DNA of 30,775 bases from DASYAE01 sp036501535 (GTDB taxonomy: Bacteria > Actinomycetota > Actinomycetes > Streptomycetales > Catenulisporaceae). Of this stretch, positions 1-6,834 are shown in pieces. The translations under genes were made by a program, and so were the position numbers. Below the pieces are notes generated by a model. That model searched no databases and was not told where the DNA came from. It saw only the letters and a program-made list of their open reading frames with translations. Position 1 is the stretch's first letter; each line of letters opens with the position of its first letter. The DNA lies in the NCBI GenBank assembly GCA_036501535.1, contig DASYAE010000117.1, positions 1 through 30,775 of the forward strand, read 5' to 3'.

Positions 1-1
1 C

Positions 2-271
2 GCCGACCGCCCCGGCGGCATCCTCGTGCTCGGCGACGGCATTTCCCCGGCCGATGCTCAGGACTGTGCCGCAGACCAAACGATCCGCGCTCCAGCCGGC
101 CTGCCGCACACCGGCATCTGGCTGGAACTCGCCCGACGCCTGCCCAATTGGATGTCACAGCGGACGTCACAGCGGATCTCACAGCAGAGCACCGACACAG
201 CGGTCGTAGTCATCCTCGCCGACTACGACCGCCGGCTGCGCACGCTCTGCCTCTGCTCCATCGAGCTCTGA
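2..271 (+). CDS. C-terminal part of an unrecognised protein (5' end outside window)
   Basis: An open frame enters from the left edge and runs to TGA at 269-271, giving about 89 residues. It starts in a plausible folded segment (GGILVLGDGISPADAQD). It then has a Leu/Arg-rich stretch, a short SQR-type repeat (residues encoded by 152-187) and a hydrophobic AVVVILADYD segment before the stop. A GTG at 26 could act as a start but has no clear ribosome site, so continuation from upstream is more likely. The stop lies only 7 bases from the stop of the opposite-strand ORF that ends at 279. I do not recognise the family and assign no function. Confidence that this is coding is moderate. Confidence 0.45.
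   Translation, partial: ADRPGGILVLGDGISPADAQDCAADQTIRAPAGLPHTGIWLELARRLPNWMSQRTSQRISQQSTDTAVVVILADYDRRLRTLCLCSIEL
152..187 (+). repeat. Three tandem 12-bp units (in-frame 4-residue repeat)
   Basis: Three direct units of 12 bp, ATGTCACAGCGG, ACGTCACAGCGG and ATCTCACAGCAG, follow each other without a gap. In the frame of the partial gene they encode MSQR-TSQR-ISQQ. The period is a multiple of three, so the repeat is compatible with coding. Confidence 0.8.
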
Positions 272-278
272 TCGCCGG

Positions 279-545
279 TCAGCAGCGCCCGGCCGCCGAG
301 CCGGCCCCAGCGCCCACCGGCTCCGGCTCCGCCGCCGCGGAGCCGGTACCGGCCCGTGCACCGGAACCGATCGCCGCAATGCGAGTCGTACCGTGAGCCG
401 CATCGTGAGTCGTACCGTGTGCCGCGCCGTACCGCGGCGCGCAGTTCGCCGCGGCGCCACTCGGCACACCGCCGGGCTGCCGCGCCGCGGAGGCCGTCCG
501 CGCCCCGGCGACCAGCGCAAGCATGAAGCCGCACCAGAGGTTCAT
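279..545 (-). CDS. Small putative secreted Ala/Gly-rich protein downstream of the MMPL exporter
   Basis: From ATG at 545 this ORF encodes 88 residues. The ATG is preceded by AGGAGA with 5 bases of spacing. The first 20 residues (MNLWCGFMLALVAGARTASA) look like a weak signal peptide with an Ala-X-Ala-type cleavage site. The rest is Ala/Gly/Thr/His-rich and holds an 8-residue repeat (AAHGTTHD, AAHGTTRI). A longer form could start at ATG 593, which overlaps the exporter stop as ATGA, so translation may be coupled to the transporter gene. Against it, composition is low-complexity and a 9-bp hairpin (323-346) lies inside the 3' part, which could instead be the exporter terminator. No family was recognised. 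Confidence 0.35.
   Translation of the reverse strand: MNLWCGFMLALVAGARTASAARQPGGVPSGAAANCAPRYGAAHGTTHDAAHGTTRIAAIGSGARAGTGSAAAEPEPVGAGAGSAAGRC
383..430 (-). repeat. Two tandem 24-bp units
   Basis: GAGTCGTACCGTG(A/T)GCCGC recurs with a period of exactly 24 bp (383-406 and 407-430, with differences in the last bases). On the minus strand this gives the repeated octapeptide AAHGTT-x-x of the small ORF. Like the 12-bp repeat at 152, it keeps the reading frame. Confidence 0.75.
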
Positions 546-589
546 CGCCGTCTCCTGTCCACCACATCCGCGCTCGATCGCGCGATCCG

Positions 590-2725
590 TCATCGCACCG
601 GCAGGTCGGTCGCCTGCGCCTGTGCGTCGGCGGCCGGCTGCGGCGTCGCGCCGAGCCGCCGCTCGGGCCGGCCCGGCCACCACAGCCGGTTGCCCAGGTC
701 CATCGCCAGCGCCGTCACCAGCACCGACCGCACCACGAAGGTGTCCAGCAGCACGCCGAGCGCCACCGCGACGCCGATCTCGGCGAAGGTGACGACCGGC
801 AGCGTGCCGAGCACCGAGAAGGTTCCGGCCAGGATCATCCCGGCCGACGTGATCACCCCGCCGGTCGCGGCCAGCGCGATCCGCGCCCCGGCCCGGGTGC
901 CGTGCACCGCCGCCTCCTCGCGGATGCGGGTACTGAGGAAGATGTTGTAGTCGATCCCGAGGGCGACCAGGAACACGAAGGTGAGCAACGGGAACGATGC
1001 GTCCGCGCCGCTGAAGTGGAACACGTGGTTGAACAGCAGCGCGCTGATCCCCATGGCCGCGCCGAAGGAGAGCACGACGGTGGCGATCAGGACCAGCGGC
1101 GCGACCACCGCCCGCAGCAGCAGCCCGAGGATCACCAGCACCACGGCCAGGATCAGCGGGATGAGCAGGTCCCGGTCGTGCCGGTTGGCGTTCTCGGTGT
1201 CGATGGCGACCGCGGTGGCGCCGCCGACCATCGCGCCGGCGCCCGGGATCGCGTGCACCGAGGAACGCAGATCGCTGATCACGCCGTCGGCGGACGCGCT
1301 GTCCGGCGCCGGGACCAGCGTGCCGGTCAGGTATACGTATCCGTTCTTCTCCTGCGGCGCGCTCACCGCGGCGATCTGCGGCTGCGCCGCGAAGACCTGC
1401 CTGATCTGCGTCGCCTGCGCGGCGTTGCCGACCACGACCACCGGCTCGCCCTGCCCGGCCGGGAAGTGCTCGCCGAGCACCGTGGCGCCGGTGACCGAGT
1501 CGGGCGCGTTCGTGAACGTGCCCGCGGTCGAGACGCCGGAGGCCTTCAGGCCCGTGGCGGCGAAGGCGAGCGCGGCCAGCACCACCGCGGTGCCGATCCA
1601 GACCCGGCGCGGGCCGCGCGAGACCGTGCCGCCGATCCGGGCCCACAGGCCCGTCGAGGTCGGGTCGTCGGTGCCCGCCTTCGGCCGCACCGGCCAGAAG
1701 AACCAGCGCCCGAAGATGGTCAGCAGGGCCGGCAGCAGCGTGGTCATCGCCAGCAGCGCCACCAGCACGCCGACCGCGCAGACCGGGCCGAGGCCGCTGG
1801 TCGAGTTCAGCTCGGCGAAGGTCAGGCACAGCATGCTGACGCCGACGGTGGCGGCCGAGGCCAGCACCGGCGGGCCGGCCCGGTGCAGCGCGATGCCCAT
1901 CGCCTCGTGCCGGTCCTCGTGCCGGCGCAACTCCTCCCTATATCGCGCGACGATCAAAAGCGCGTAGTCGGTGCCTGCGCCCATCACGAGCACCAGCAGG
2001 ATTCCGGCGCTCTGCGCGTTGACCGTGAGCCCGGCGTGCTTGGCCAGCAGGTACACGATGCCCTCGGCGACCGCCAGGGCGAGCCCGGACGAGGCGAGCG
2101 GCAGGATCCACAGCAGCGGGCTGCGATAGGTGAACAGCAGCAGCACGATGACGACCGCGATGGTCGAGTAGAGCAGCACCCCGTCGATGCCGGTGAATGC
2201 GGCCTCTTCGTCGGCGCCGTACCCGGCCGGGCCGGTGATGTGCGCGGCCAGCCCCGGGTCGCCGGCATCCGCCTGCGCCCGCATCGCCTTGACCGCCGGG
2301 GTCAGCTGGGTCCATCCGCCGTCCGGCAGATCGACCGTCACGAAGGTCTCCAGCGCCTTGCCGTCCTTCGACGGGACCGGGCCGACGATGTTCGGCAGCA
2401 CGGTGTCGACGGTCTTGAACTTCGCGGTGTCGGCCTTCGCCTTCGCGTAGTCGGCCGCGGTGATCCCGGAGCCGCGCTCGTAGACCACGACCGCGGTGGC
2501 CTGGTTCTGGCTCTGGAACTGCTCCGAGACGCTCAGCACCTTGGTGGACTCGGCGCTTCCGGGCAGCCACGAGGAGGCCTGGTTGCTCTCCGCGCCGGAG
2601 AGCTTGCCGGCCAGCGGCCCGATGCCGACGAGCAGCACCAGCCAGAGGCCGAGCACGATCCACTTGCCGGTCCGGCCGCCCGGAATCCTGGCCAGCGCGT
2701 TGCCTATCCGTCGTAACGCGTTCAC
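590..2725 (-). CDS. MMPL/RND-family membrane exporter
   Basis: This 711-residue protein has the two-fold architecture of actinobacterial MMPL transporters. TM1 lies at about residues 22-40, followed by a periplasmic porter domain (about 45-180) and TM2-6 (about 182-340). A second TM lies at about 375-392, followed by a second porter domain (about 400-515) and a final TM bundle (about 520-690). The Asp-Tyr pairs that serve proton relay in MmpL3-type proteins are visible at D253-Y254 (GAGTDYALLIV) and D592-Y593 (LGIDYNIFLS). The likely role is proton-driven export of a lipid or hydrophobic molecule; the substrate cannot be read from sequence. The start is GTG at 2725, since an upstream in-frame ATG is closed by a TAG. 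A possible small secreted protein gene overlaps its stop. Its promoter carries the same paired palindromes as the PadR-DUF4097 operon, so PadR repression is inferred. Confidence 0.93.
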   Translation of the reverse strand: MNALRRIGNALARIPGGRTGKWIVLGLWLVLLVGIGPLAGKLSGAESNQASSWLPGSAESTKVLSVSEQFQSQNQATAVVVYERGSGITAADYAKAKADTAKFKTVDTVLPNIVGPVPSKDGKALETFVTVDLPDGGWTQLTPAVKAMRAQADAGDPGLAAHITGPAGYGADEEAAFTGIDGVLLYSTIAVVIVLLLFTYRSPLLWILPLASSGLALAVAEGIVYLLAKHAGLTVNAQSAGILLVLVMGAGTDYALLIVARYREELRRHEDRHEAMGIALHRAGPPVLASAATVGVSMLCLTFAELNSTSGLGPVCAVGVLVALLAMTTLLPALLTIFGRWFFWPVRPKAGTDDPTSTGLWARIGGTVSRGPRRVWIGTAVVLAALAFAATGLKASGVSTAGTFTNAPDSVTGATVLGEHFPAGQGEPVVVVGNAAQATQIRQVFAAQPQIAAVSAPQEKNGYVYLTGTLVPAPDSASADGVISDLRSSVHAIPGAGAMVGGATAVAIDTENANRHDRDLLIPLILAVVLVILGLLLRAVVAPLVLIATVVLSFGAAMGISALLFNHVFHFSGADASFPLLTFVFLVALGIDYNIFLSTRIREEAAVHGTRAGARIALAATGGVITSAGMILAGTFSVLGTLPVVTFAEIGVAVALGVLLDTFVVRSVLVTALAMDLGNRLWWPGRPERRLGATPQPAADAQAQATDLPVR

Positions 2726-2793
2726 GACTCCCTACCCCGCCTCCATAGTCGTCCCTGCCGGCCCTCCTCCGTGCGGCCGAGGCTGGCAAGAAA

Positions 2794-2833
2794 CACGATG
2801 TATCGTGAATGCCCAAGGACACGATGTATCGCG
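2794..2833 (-). promoter_or_regulatory. Two PadR-type operators upstream of the MMPL gene
   Basis: CACGATGTATCGTG at 2794-2807 is a perfect 6-bp inverted repeat with a 2-bp centre. CACGATGTATCGCG at 2820-2833 is the same with one arm change. Their offset is 26 bp. The same pair, with the same order, orientation and offset, precedes the DUF4097-PadR operon at 22030-22069. An ATCG-centred palindrome of this kind is the usual shape of PadR-family sites; assignment to this PadR is inferred. Confidence 0.75.
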
Positions 2834-2849
2834 TCCGGCCCGGTGTCAA
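2821..2849 (-). promoter_or_regulatory. Predicted promoter of the MMPL gene
   Basis: On the minus strand a perfect TTGACA (2849-2844) is followed after 17 bp by CATCGT (2826-2821), which lies inside the distal operator. The -10 match is poor, but the equivalent position in the DUF4097 promoter reads TATCGT. The proximal operator falls just downstream of the expected start point, a repressor arrangement. Confidence 0.5.
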
Positions 2850-2938
2850 GCGCCCTGCCCGAAGCGCCCGAAACTTTCCATTCGCGTTCCAGCGATGCGC
2901 GAGTTCCCCTTGCTGCGTCAGGCAAGCGGGACCGGCGA

Positions 2939-3355
2939 TCACCCCTCCGGCGCGAGCGCCGCAGTCAGGTCCACCTCGACGAGCTGCCCAGTGAATCCCA
3001 GCCGGGAAACCCCGACCAGCGTGCTCGCCGTGCTGAACGCCGGCCCCAGCGCGGACCCGGCCAGCCGCCGCCAGACCCGGCCCAGCACCGGAACCTCGTC
3101 ATCGACGACATACACCACGGTACGCACTACGTCCTGTGGCCGCGCACCGACTGCGCCTAACGCGTGCAGCGCGTTAGCCACCACCTGATCGGCCTGCGCG
3201 TCGTAGTCCCCGGCGCCGACAAGCGATCCGGCGCCGTCGAGCGGGCACTGCCCGGCCAGGTACGCAAGCCGCCCGGCCTCGACCACGGTGACGTGGTGAT
3301 AGCCCGGTGTGGGGTGTAGTCCTTCGGGATTGATCCGGGTGATTCGCTCGGCCAT
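2939..3355 (-). CDS. Rid (YjgF/YER057c/UK114) family protein
   Basis: This 138-residue protein has the length and fold pattern of the Rid superfamily: LAYLAGQCPLD near residues 30-40, a helix with QADQVVANALHALGAVG, then DVVRTVVYVVDD and a C-terminal strand QLVEVDLTAAL. RidA enzymes hydrolyse reactive enamine/imine intermediates of PLP enzymes as trimers. The arginine needed for that activity, in the segment before the last strand, appears replaced by serine here (TASTLVGVSRLG aligns with the PARSCVEVARLP region of E. coli RidA), so this is probably another Rid subgroup of unknown activity. It is transcribed divergently from the beta-lactamase-like gene and alone on its strand. Confidence 0.88.
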   Translation of the reverse strand: MAERITRINPEGLHPTPGYHHVTVVEAGRLAYLAGQCPLDGAGSLVGAGDYDAQADQVVANALHALGAVGARPQDVVRTVVYVVDDEVPVLGRVWRRLAGSALGPAFSTASTLVGVSRLGFTGQLVEVDLTAALAPEG

Positions 3356-3447
3356 GCCGCCGAGTCTGCCTGGCCGTGGCCGCAGATCGCACCGGAATTA
3401 CCGGGTGGCATAGGGTGCTGACGCGCAATCGCCTTGGGAGGGGCCGC

Positions 3448-4779
3448 ATGCCGGACGTGATGGAGCTGGGGACCTGGCAGTCCCGGTTCGACGAGCTGGC
3501 GGTCAGGCACGCGGTGCCGGGCGCCTCGGTGGCGGTGCTGGCCGGCGGCGAGGTGCAGGCGCTGGCCACCGGCGTGCTGAACGCGCGGACCGCGGTCGCC
3601 GCCACGCCCGACTCGCTGTTCCTGATCGGCTCGATCAGCAAGCCCTACACCGCGACCCTGGTCATGGGCCTGGTCGGCGAGGGCGCGGTCGCGCTGGACA
3701 CGCCGGTCGCGGACATCCTGCCGGAGCTGCGCCTGGCCGACCGCGAGGTGGCCAGCCGGGTGACCCTCCGGCATCTGCTGTCGCACACTTCAGGCATCGA
3801 CGGCGACCTCTTCCTAGACACCGGCCGCGGCGACGACTGCTTCGAACGGTACGTCGCCGCCTGCGCGGATCTGACGCAGTGTCACCCGCTCGGCGCAGCC
3901 TTCTCTTACTGCAACGCCGGCTATGTCATCCTCGGCCGCGTCATCGAGTGCCTGACCGGCAAGGTCTGGGACACCGCGCTGCGCGAGCGACTGCTCGACC
4001 CGGCCGGACTGCACCACACCTGGACCCTGCCCGAGGACGCCCTGCGCTTCCGCGCCGCGCTCGGCCACTTCGACCGCGGCGGCCGGACGAGCCCGGCGCC
4101 GGTCTGGGGCCTGCCGCGCAACCACGGTCCGGCCGGCGGCATCTGCGCCAGCGCGGCCGACGTCGCCGCGTTCGCCAAGCTGCACCTCGAGGCGGCCACC
4201 CCGGAGCTGGCCGAGATGCGCCGGTCGCAGGCCACGGTGCCCAATGTCTACAGCCCGCGCGACCGGTGGGGCCTGGGCTGGGGCCTCGCGGACTGGGGCG
4301 GGCGCCCGGTCTTCGGCCACGGCGGCGAGACGGTCGGCCAGAGCGCCGTGCTCGACGTGGTCCCCGGCAACGACTTCGCGATCGCCCTCGCGGCGAACAC
4401 CGAGCGGTTCGCCGCCTTCCGCCGCGACGTGTACGCCGAGCTGCTGCCGGAGTTCTGCGATGTGACCGAGCCGCTGCCGCTCGCCCCGCAGCCGGTGCCG
4501 CTCCCGCCTGAGGACGGCCGCTACCTCGGCGTGTTCGAACGGCTCGGCTCGCACGTGGAGATCTCCCGCGAGGGCGGCCGGATGGAGATCGCGGTCACCC
4601 CGACCGGCTGGATCGCGCAGTTCGAGCAGGCCCGCCGCAGCGAGCTGATCCACGTCGGCGAGGGCCGGTTCCTGGAGCGCGGCGAGCGGAACTGGTGGGC
4701 GCCGGCGGTCTTCGCGACCCTGCCGGACGGCACCGACCTGCTCTATCTCGGCCTGCGCGCGCACCGCAGGGTCGGCTGA
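3448..4779 (+). CDS. Serine hydrolase of the class C beta-lactamase / penicillin-binding-protein fold
   Basis: This 443-residue protein carries all three motifs of the family: S62-I-S-K65 (nucleophile and general base), Y154-C-N156, and H291-G-G in place of KTG. The catalytic domain covers about residues 10-345. About 70-100 residues follow with a beta-rich pattern resembling the lipocalin-like C-terminal domains of such esterases and peptidases. There is no signal peptide, so it is probably cytoplasmic, which argues for an esterase or D-aminopeptidase-like role rather than antibiotic resistance. ATG 3448 was chosen because GGGAGGGG precedes it by four bases; an upstream in-frame GTG at 3376 lacks such a site. 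The stop is 15 bases from the convergent end of the next gene. The substrate is unknown. Confidence 0.9.
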   Translation: MPDVMELGTWQSRFDELAVRHAVPGASVAVLAGGEVQALATGVLNARTAVAATPDSLFLIGSISKPYTATLVMGLVGEGAVALDTPVADILPELRLADREVASRVTLRHLLSHTSGIDGDLFLDTGRGDDCFERYVAACADLTQCHPLGAAFSYCNAGYVILGRVIECLTGKVWDTALRERLLDPAGLHHTWTLPEDALRFRAALGHFDRGGRTSPAPVWGLPRNHGPAGGICASAADVAAFAKLHLEAATPELAEMRRSQATVPNVYSPRDRWGLGWGLADWGGRPVFGHGGETVGQSAVLDVVPGNDFAIALAANTERFAAFRRDVYAELLPEFCDVTEPLPLAPQPVPLPPEDGRYLGVFERLGSHVEISREGGRMEIAVTPTGWIAQFEQARRSELIHVGEGRFLERGERNWWAPAVFATLPDGTDLLYLGLRAHRRVG

Positions 4780-4794
4780 CCCTGATTCACCAGG

Positions 4795-5151
4795 TCAGTC
4801 CGTTGAGCCGATCGGCGTCTTGCCCTCGACCGCCGGCCGTGCCTTGCCCTCGACCGCGACGCAGATCCCGAACACCCGCTCGTGCCCGGTCCAGCCGTTC
4901 ACCCGACCCCGGTTGTTGCTGATCTGCACGCGCCCGTTCGGCGTGTCCAGCGCCGAGACCAGGTGCAGATAAGTCGCCCCGGCCACCCGCGCGAGCACGA
5001 TGTCGCCGACCTCCAGCTTCGCCGGGTCCACCGGCGCCACGGTGACCAGCTGCCGGCTGCGGATCAGCGGGACCATCGACGAGCCGGCGGGCCGGAACCG
5101 GACCACGTCGCCGGCCCGGACCCTCGCCGCCATCGCGTCCAGCATCCCCAT
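4795..5151 (-). CDS. S24/S26 peptidase-like (signal-peptidase fold) protein
   Basis: This 118-residue protein begins MGMLDAMAARVRAGDVVRF and then has GSSMVPLIRSRQLVTV, which matches the serine box (S-M-x-P) of LexA/signal peptidase folds. The next conserved strand reads VGDIVLARV. The position where a catalytic lysine is expected reads YLHLVSAL, with His instead of Lys. It may therefore use a Ser-His pair or be inactive. No membrane segment is present, unlike true type I signal peptidases. Similar short proteins are common and conserved in streptomycetes, with QISNNRGRVNGW as a recognisable block, but I know of no defined role. The start could be ATG 5151 or ATG 5145; neither has a strong ribosome site. 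Confidence 0.8.
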   Translation of the reverse strand: MGMLDAMAARVRAGDVVRFRPAGSSMVPLIRSRQLVTVAPVDPAKLEVGDIVLARVAGATYLHLVSALDTPNGRVQISNNRGRVNGWTGHERVFGICVAVEGKARPAVEGKTPIGSTD

Positions 5152-5237
5152 GCGCCGCAGTATCCCCGGCCGGTTCCCGCGGCCGCCACCGAATTCGGGG
5201 CCGCATTCGGGATCGCATCCGGGCGCCGAACGGGCCC

Positions 5238-5280
5238 GCAGGTCGCGGACGGGAGACCCTCAGCTCCCGACCGCGCCTGC
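5238..5280 (-). terminator. Long stem-loop downstream of nagA
   Basis: The arms 5238-5255 and 5264-5280 pair over about 17 bp with one bulged base and one mismatch around an 8-base loop (ACCCTCAG). It lies 131 bases past the nagA stop in the otherwise gene-free stretch 5152-5410 and could be a second terminator or processing site. No T-run follows, as is common in high-GC actinobacteria. Confidence 0.5.
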
Positions 5281-5400
5281 GGCCCTTTCTCAAGGCCGGG
5301 CGCCCGCGGCGGGAGACAGCCGCCAGAGCGGGCGCGCGGACCGGGGGATGGTGCGGGCATCCCACCGGCCCGACTGCCGGCAGCGCGCACGGCCGGCCGG

Positions 5401-5422
5401 ACCGCACCCCTCACGGTGCGGT
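5401..5422 (-). terminator. Hairpin overlapping the nagA stop codon
   Basis: ACCGCACC (5401-5408) and GGTGCGGT (5415-5422) are perfect complements around a 6-base loop. The loop and right arm contain the nagA TGA (5413-5411) and its last codons. This is an I-shaped terminator without a T-tract. Confidence 0.5.
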
Positions 5423-6634
5423 GACGGCCACGGAGTCGTGCGCGGCGGGCAGGTCGGCGCGGTCGCCCTCGGGCGCCGCGACCTCGCTGCCGTCCACCCA
5501 CGTGCGGCGCGGGTGGAAGTCGTCCGTCCACCAGACCAGGTCGGCGCGCGCGCCGACCTCGATCCGGCCGACGTCGGTGCGGCCGAGCGCGTCGGCCGGG
5601 ACCCGGCTCGCCGCCTCGACCACCTGGGCCTCGGGCAGGCCCAGGGAGATCATGTTGCGCACCGCCAGGTCCAGCGTGAGCGCGGAGCCCGCGATCGTGC
5701 CGTCGGCGTTGCGCGGGACCCCGTCCTCCAGCACCACCGGGATGCCGGAGAGCTCGTAGGCCCCCGGCGGCATGCCGGCCGCCGCGATGGCGTCGGTGAC
5801 CAGCACCACCCGCCCGCGTGCGCCGCGCCACACCAGGGTGCAGATCTCCGGCACGACGTGGTGCAGGTCCGCGATCAGCCCGCAGAAGAACCGGCGGTCC
5901 GCCATGGTGGCGCCGGGCACGCCCGGCTCGCGGTGGGCCAGGCCCCGCTGCGCGTTGAAGATGTGGGTGACCAGCGTCGCGCCGGCGTCCGCGGCGGCGG
6001 TGATCTGCGCCGCGGTGGCGTCGGTGTGCCCGACCGAGACCCGGATCCCGGCCGCGGCGAACCGGCGCACCGCGTCGAGCGCGCCGGGCAGCTCGGGGGC
6101 GAGCGTCACCATGGTCAGGATCTGCGCGCCCGGCGCGCCGAGCAGCCGGTCCACCGCCTCGGGCGTCGGCTCGGCCAGGAAGCGCTTCTCGTGCACCCCG
6201 TGCCGGACCGGCGAGAGGAACGGGCCCTCGAGGTGCAGGCCCAGCATCCGGGCGAACGGCCCGCCGGCGTGGCGGGTGCGTACCTCGATCGCCGTGTCGA
6301 GGCCCGGCACCAGCGTGTCGAGCGGCGCGGTGATGTATGTGGGCTGGTACCGGGTGACGCCGGTGGACGGCAGCCGCAGGGCCACGTAGTCCCACTGCGC
6401 GTCGTCGGCCTTGGCGAAGTCGACCCCGAACGAGCCGTTGGTCTGGATGTCGACCAGGCCCGCGGTCAGCACGCCGTCCCGCAGCTCGATGTCGGCGCGG
6501 CGCGGCAGTCCGTCCGCTCCGCCGATCCGCCCGACCTCGGTCACGCCGGTGATCACTGCGCCGTCCACGGTGACCACGACCGGGCCGATCATCCGGCCGT
6601 CGACGACGGCGCGCGGCGCGGAGATGCTGGGCAC
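5411..6634 (-). CDS. nagA: N-acetylglucosamine-6-phosphate deacetylase
   Basis: This 407-residue amidohydrolase converts N-acetylglucosamine-6-phosphate to glucosamine-6-phosphate and acetate in the cytoplasm, feeding chitin and cell-wall sugar into glycolysis. Visible family landmarks are GLVDIQTNG (about residues 59-67), the metal ligand E136 in LHLEGPF, H203 in SVGHTDA, H224 in THIFNAQ, and the catalytic Asp D281 in LVTDAIAAAG. The start is GTG 6634, where AGGAGG sits six bases upstream; longer frames upstream run into the next gene and are spurious. The promoter region holds DasR-like operators, and DasR-controlled nagA is well known in streptomycetes. The gene stands alone, without nagB, in this window. 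Confidence 0.95.
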   Translation of the reverse strand: MPSISAPRAVVDGRMIGPVVVTVDGAVITGVTEVGRIGGADGLPRRADIELRDGVLTAGLVDIQTNGSFGVDFAKADDAQWDYVALRLPSTGVTRYQPTYITAPLDTLVPGLDTAIEVRTRHAGGPFARMLGLHLEGPFLSPVRHGVHEKRFLAEPTPEAVDRLLGAPGAQILTMVTLAPELPGALDAVRRFAAAGIRVSVGHTDATAAQITAAADAGATLVTHIFNAQRGLAHREPGVPGATMADRRFFCGLIADLHHVVPEICTLVWRGARGRVVLVTDAIAAAGMPPGAYELSGIPVVLEDGVPRNADGTIAGSALTLDLAVRNMISLGLPEAQVVEAASRVPADALGRTDVGRIEVGARADLVWWTDDFHPRRTWVDGSEVAAPEGDRADLPAAHDSVAVTAP

Positions 6635-6735
6635 GCGGATCCTCCTGCAAGGCACCAGAGATCGGACGGAAGTGCACGGACCGGGACTGCCCGGGCCCGC
6701 CGCACGCCGTGCGGCGGGGAGCAGCCGTGACGATT

Positions 6736-6751
6736 GTGGACTAGACCAATC
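6736..6751 (-). promoter_or_regulatory. DasR-type operator (dre) proximal to nagA
   Basis: TGTGGACTAGACCAAT contains TGGACTAGACCA (6738-6749), one base from the perfect dre core TGGTCTAGACCA bound by the GntR-family regulator DasR. It lies about 100 bases upstream of the nagA start. Confidence 0.75.
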
Positions 6752-6756
6752 TCCGT

Positions 6757-6768
6757 TGTCCAGACCTC
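6757..6768 (-). promoter_or_regulatory. Weak third dre-like half site
   Basis: TTGTCCAGACCT matches 9 of 12 bases of the dre core, mostly in the right half (AGACC), and sits between the two better sites. It may be a degenerate site or chance. Confidence 0.3.
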
Positions 6769-6776
6769 TGCCATGA

Positions 6777-6792
6777 TTGGTCTGGACCATAT
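6777..6792 (-). promoter_or_regulatory. DasR-type operator (dre) distal to nagA
   Basis: ATTGGTCTGGACCATA contains TGGTCTGGACCA (6779-6790), again one base from the dre core. It is centred 41 bp from the proximal site, about four helical turns, so both could be bound on the same face. Confidence 0.75.
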
Positions 6793-6834
6793 CCGGTCTG
6801 TGACCGAGCGGCCCCGCCGCCGTGAGGCGCGTCC

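Noticed and set aside
902..2716. 604-codon open frame on the + strand opposite the MMPL gene
   Set aside because: It is a shadow of the real gene: highly Arg/Asp/Gln/His-biased with no domain pattern, while the opposite strand encodes a clear transporter.
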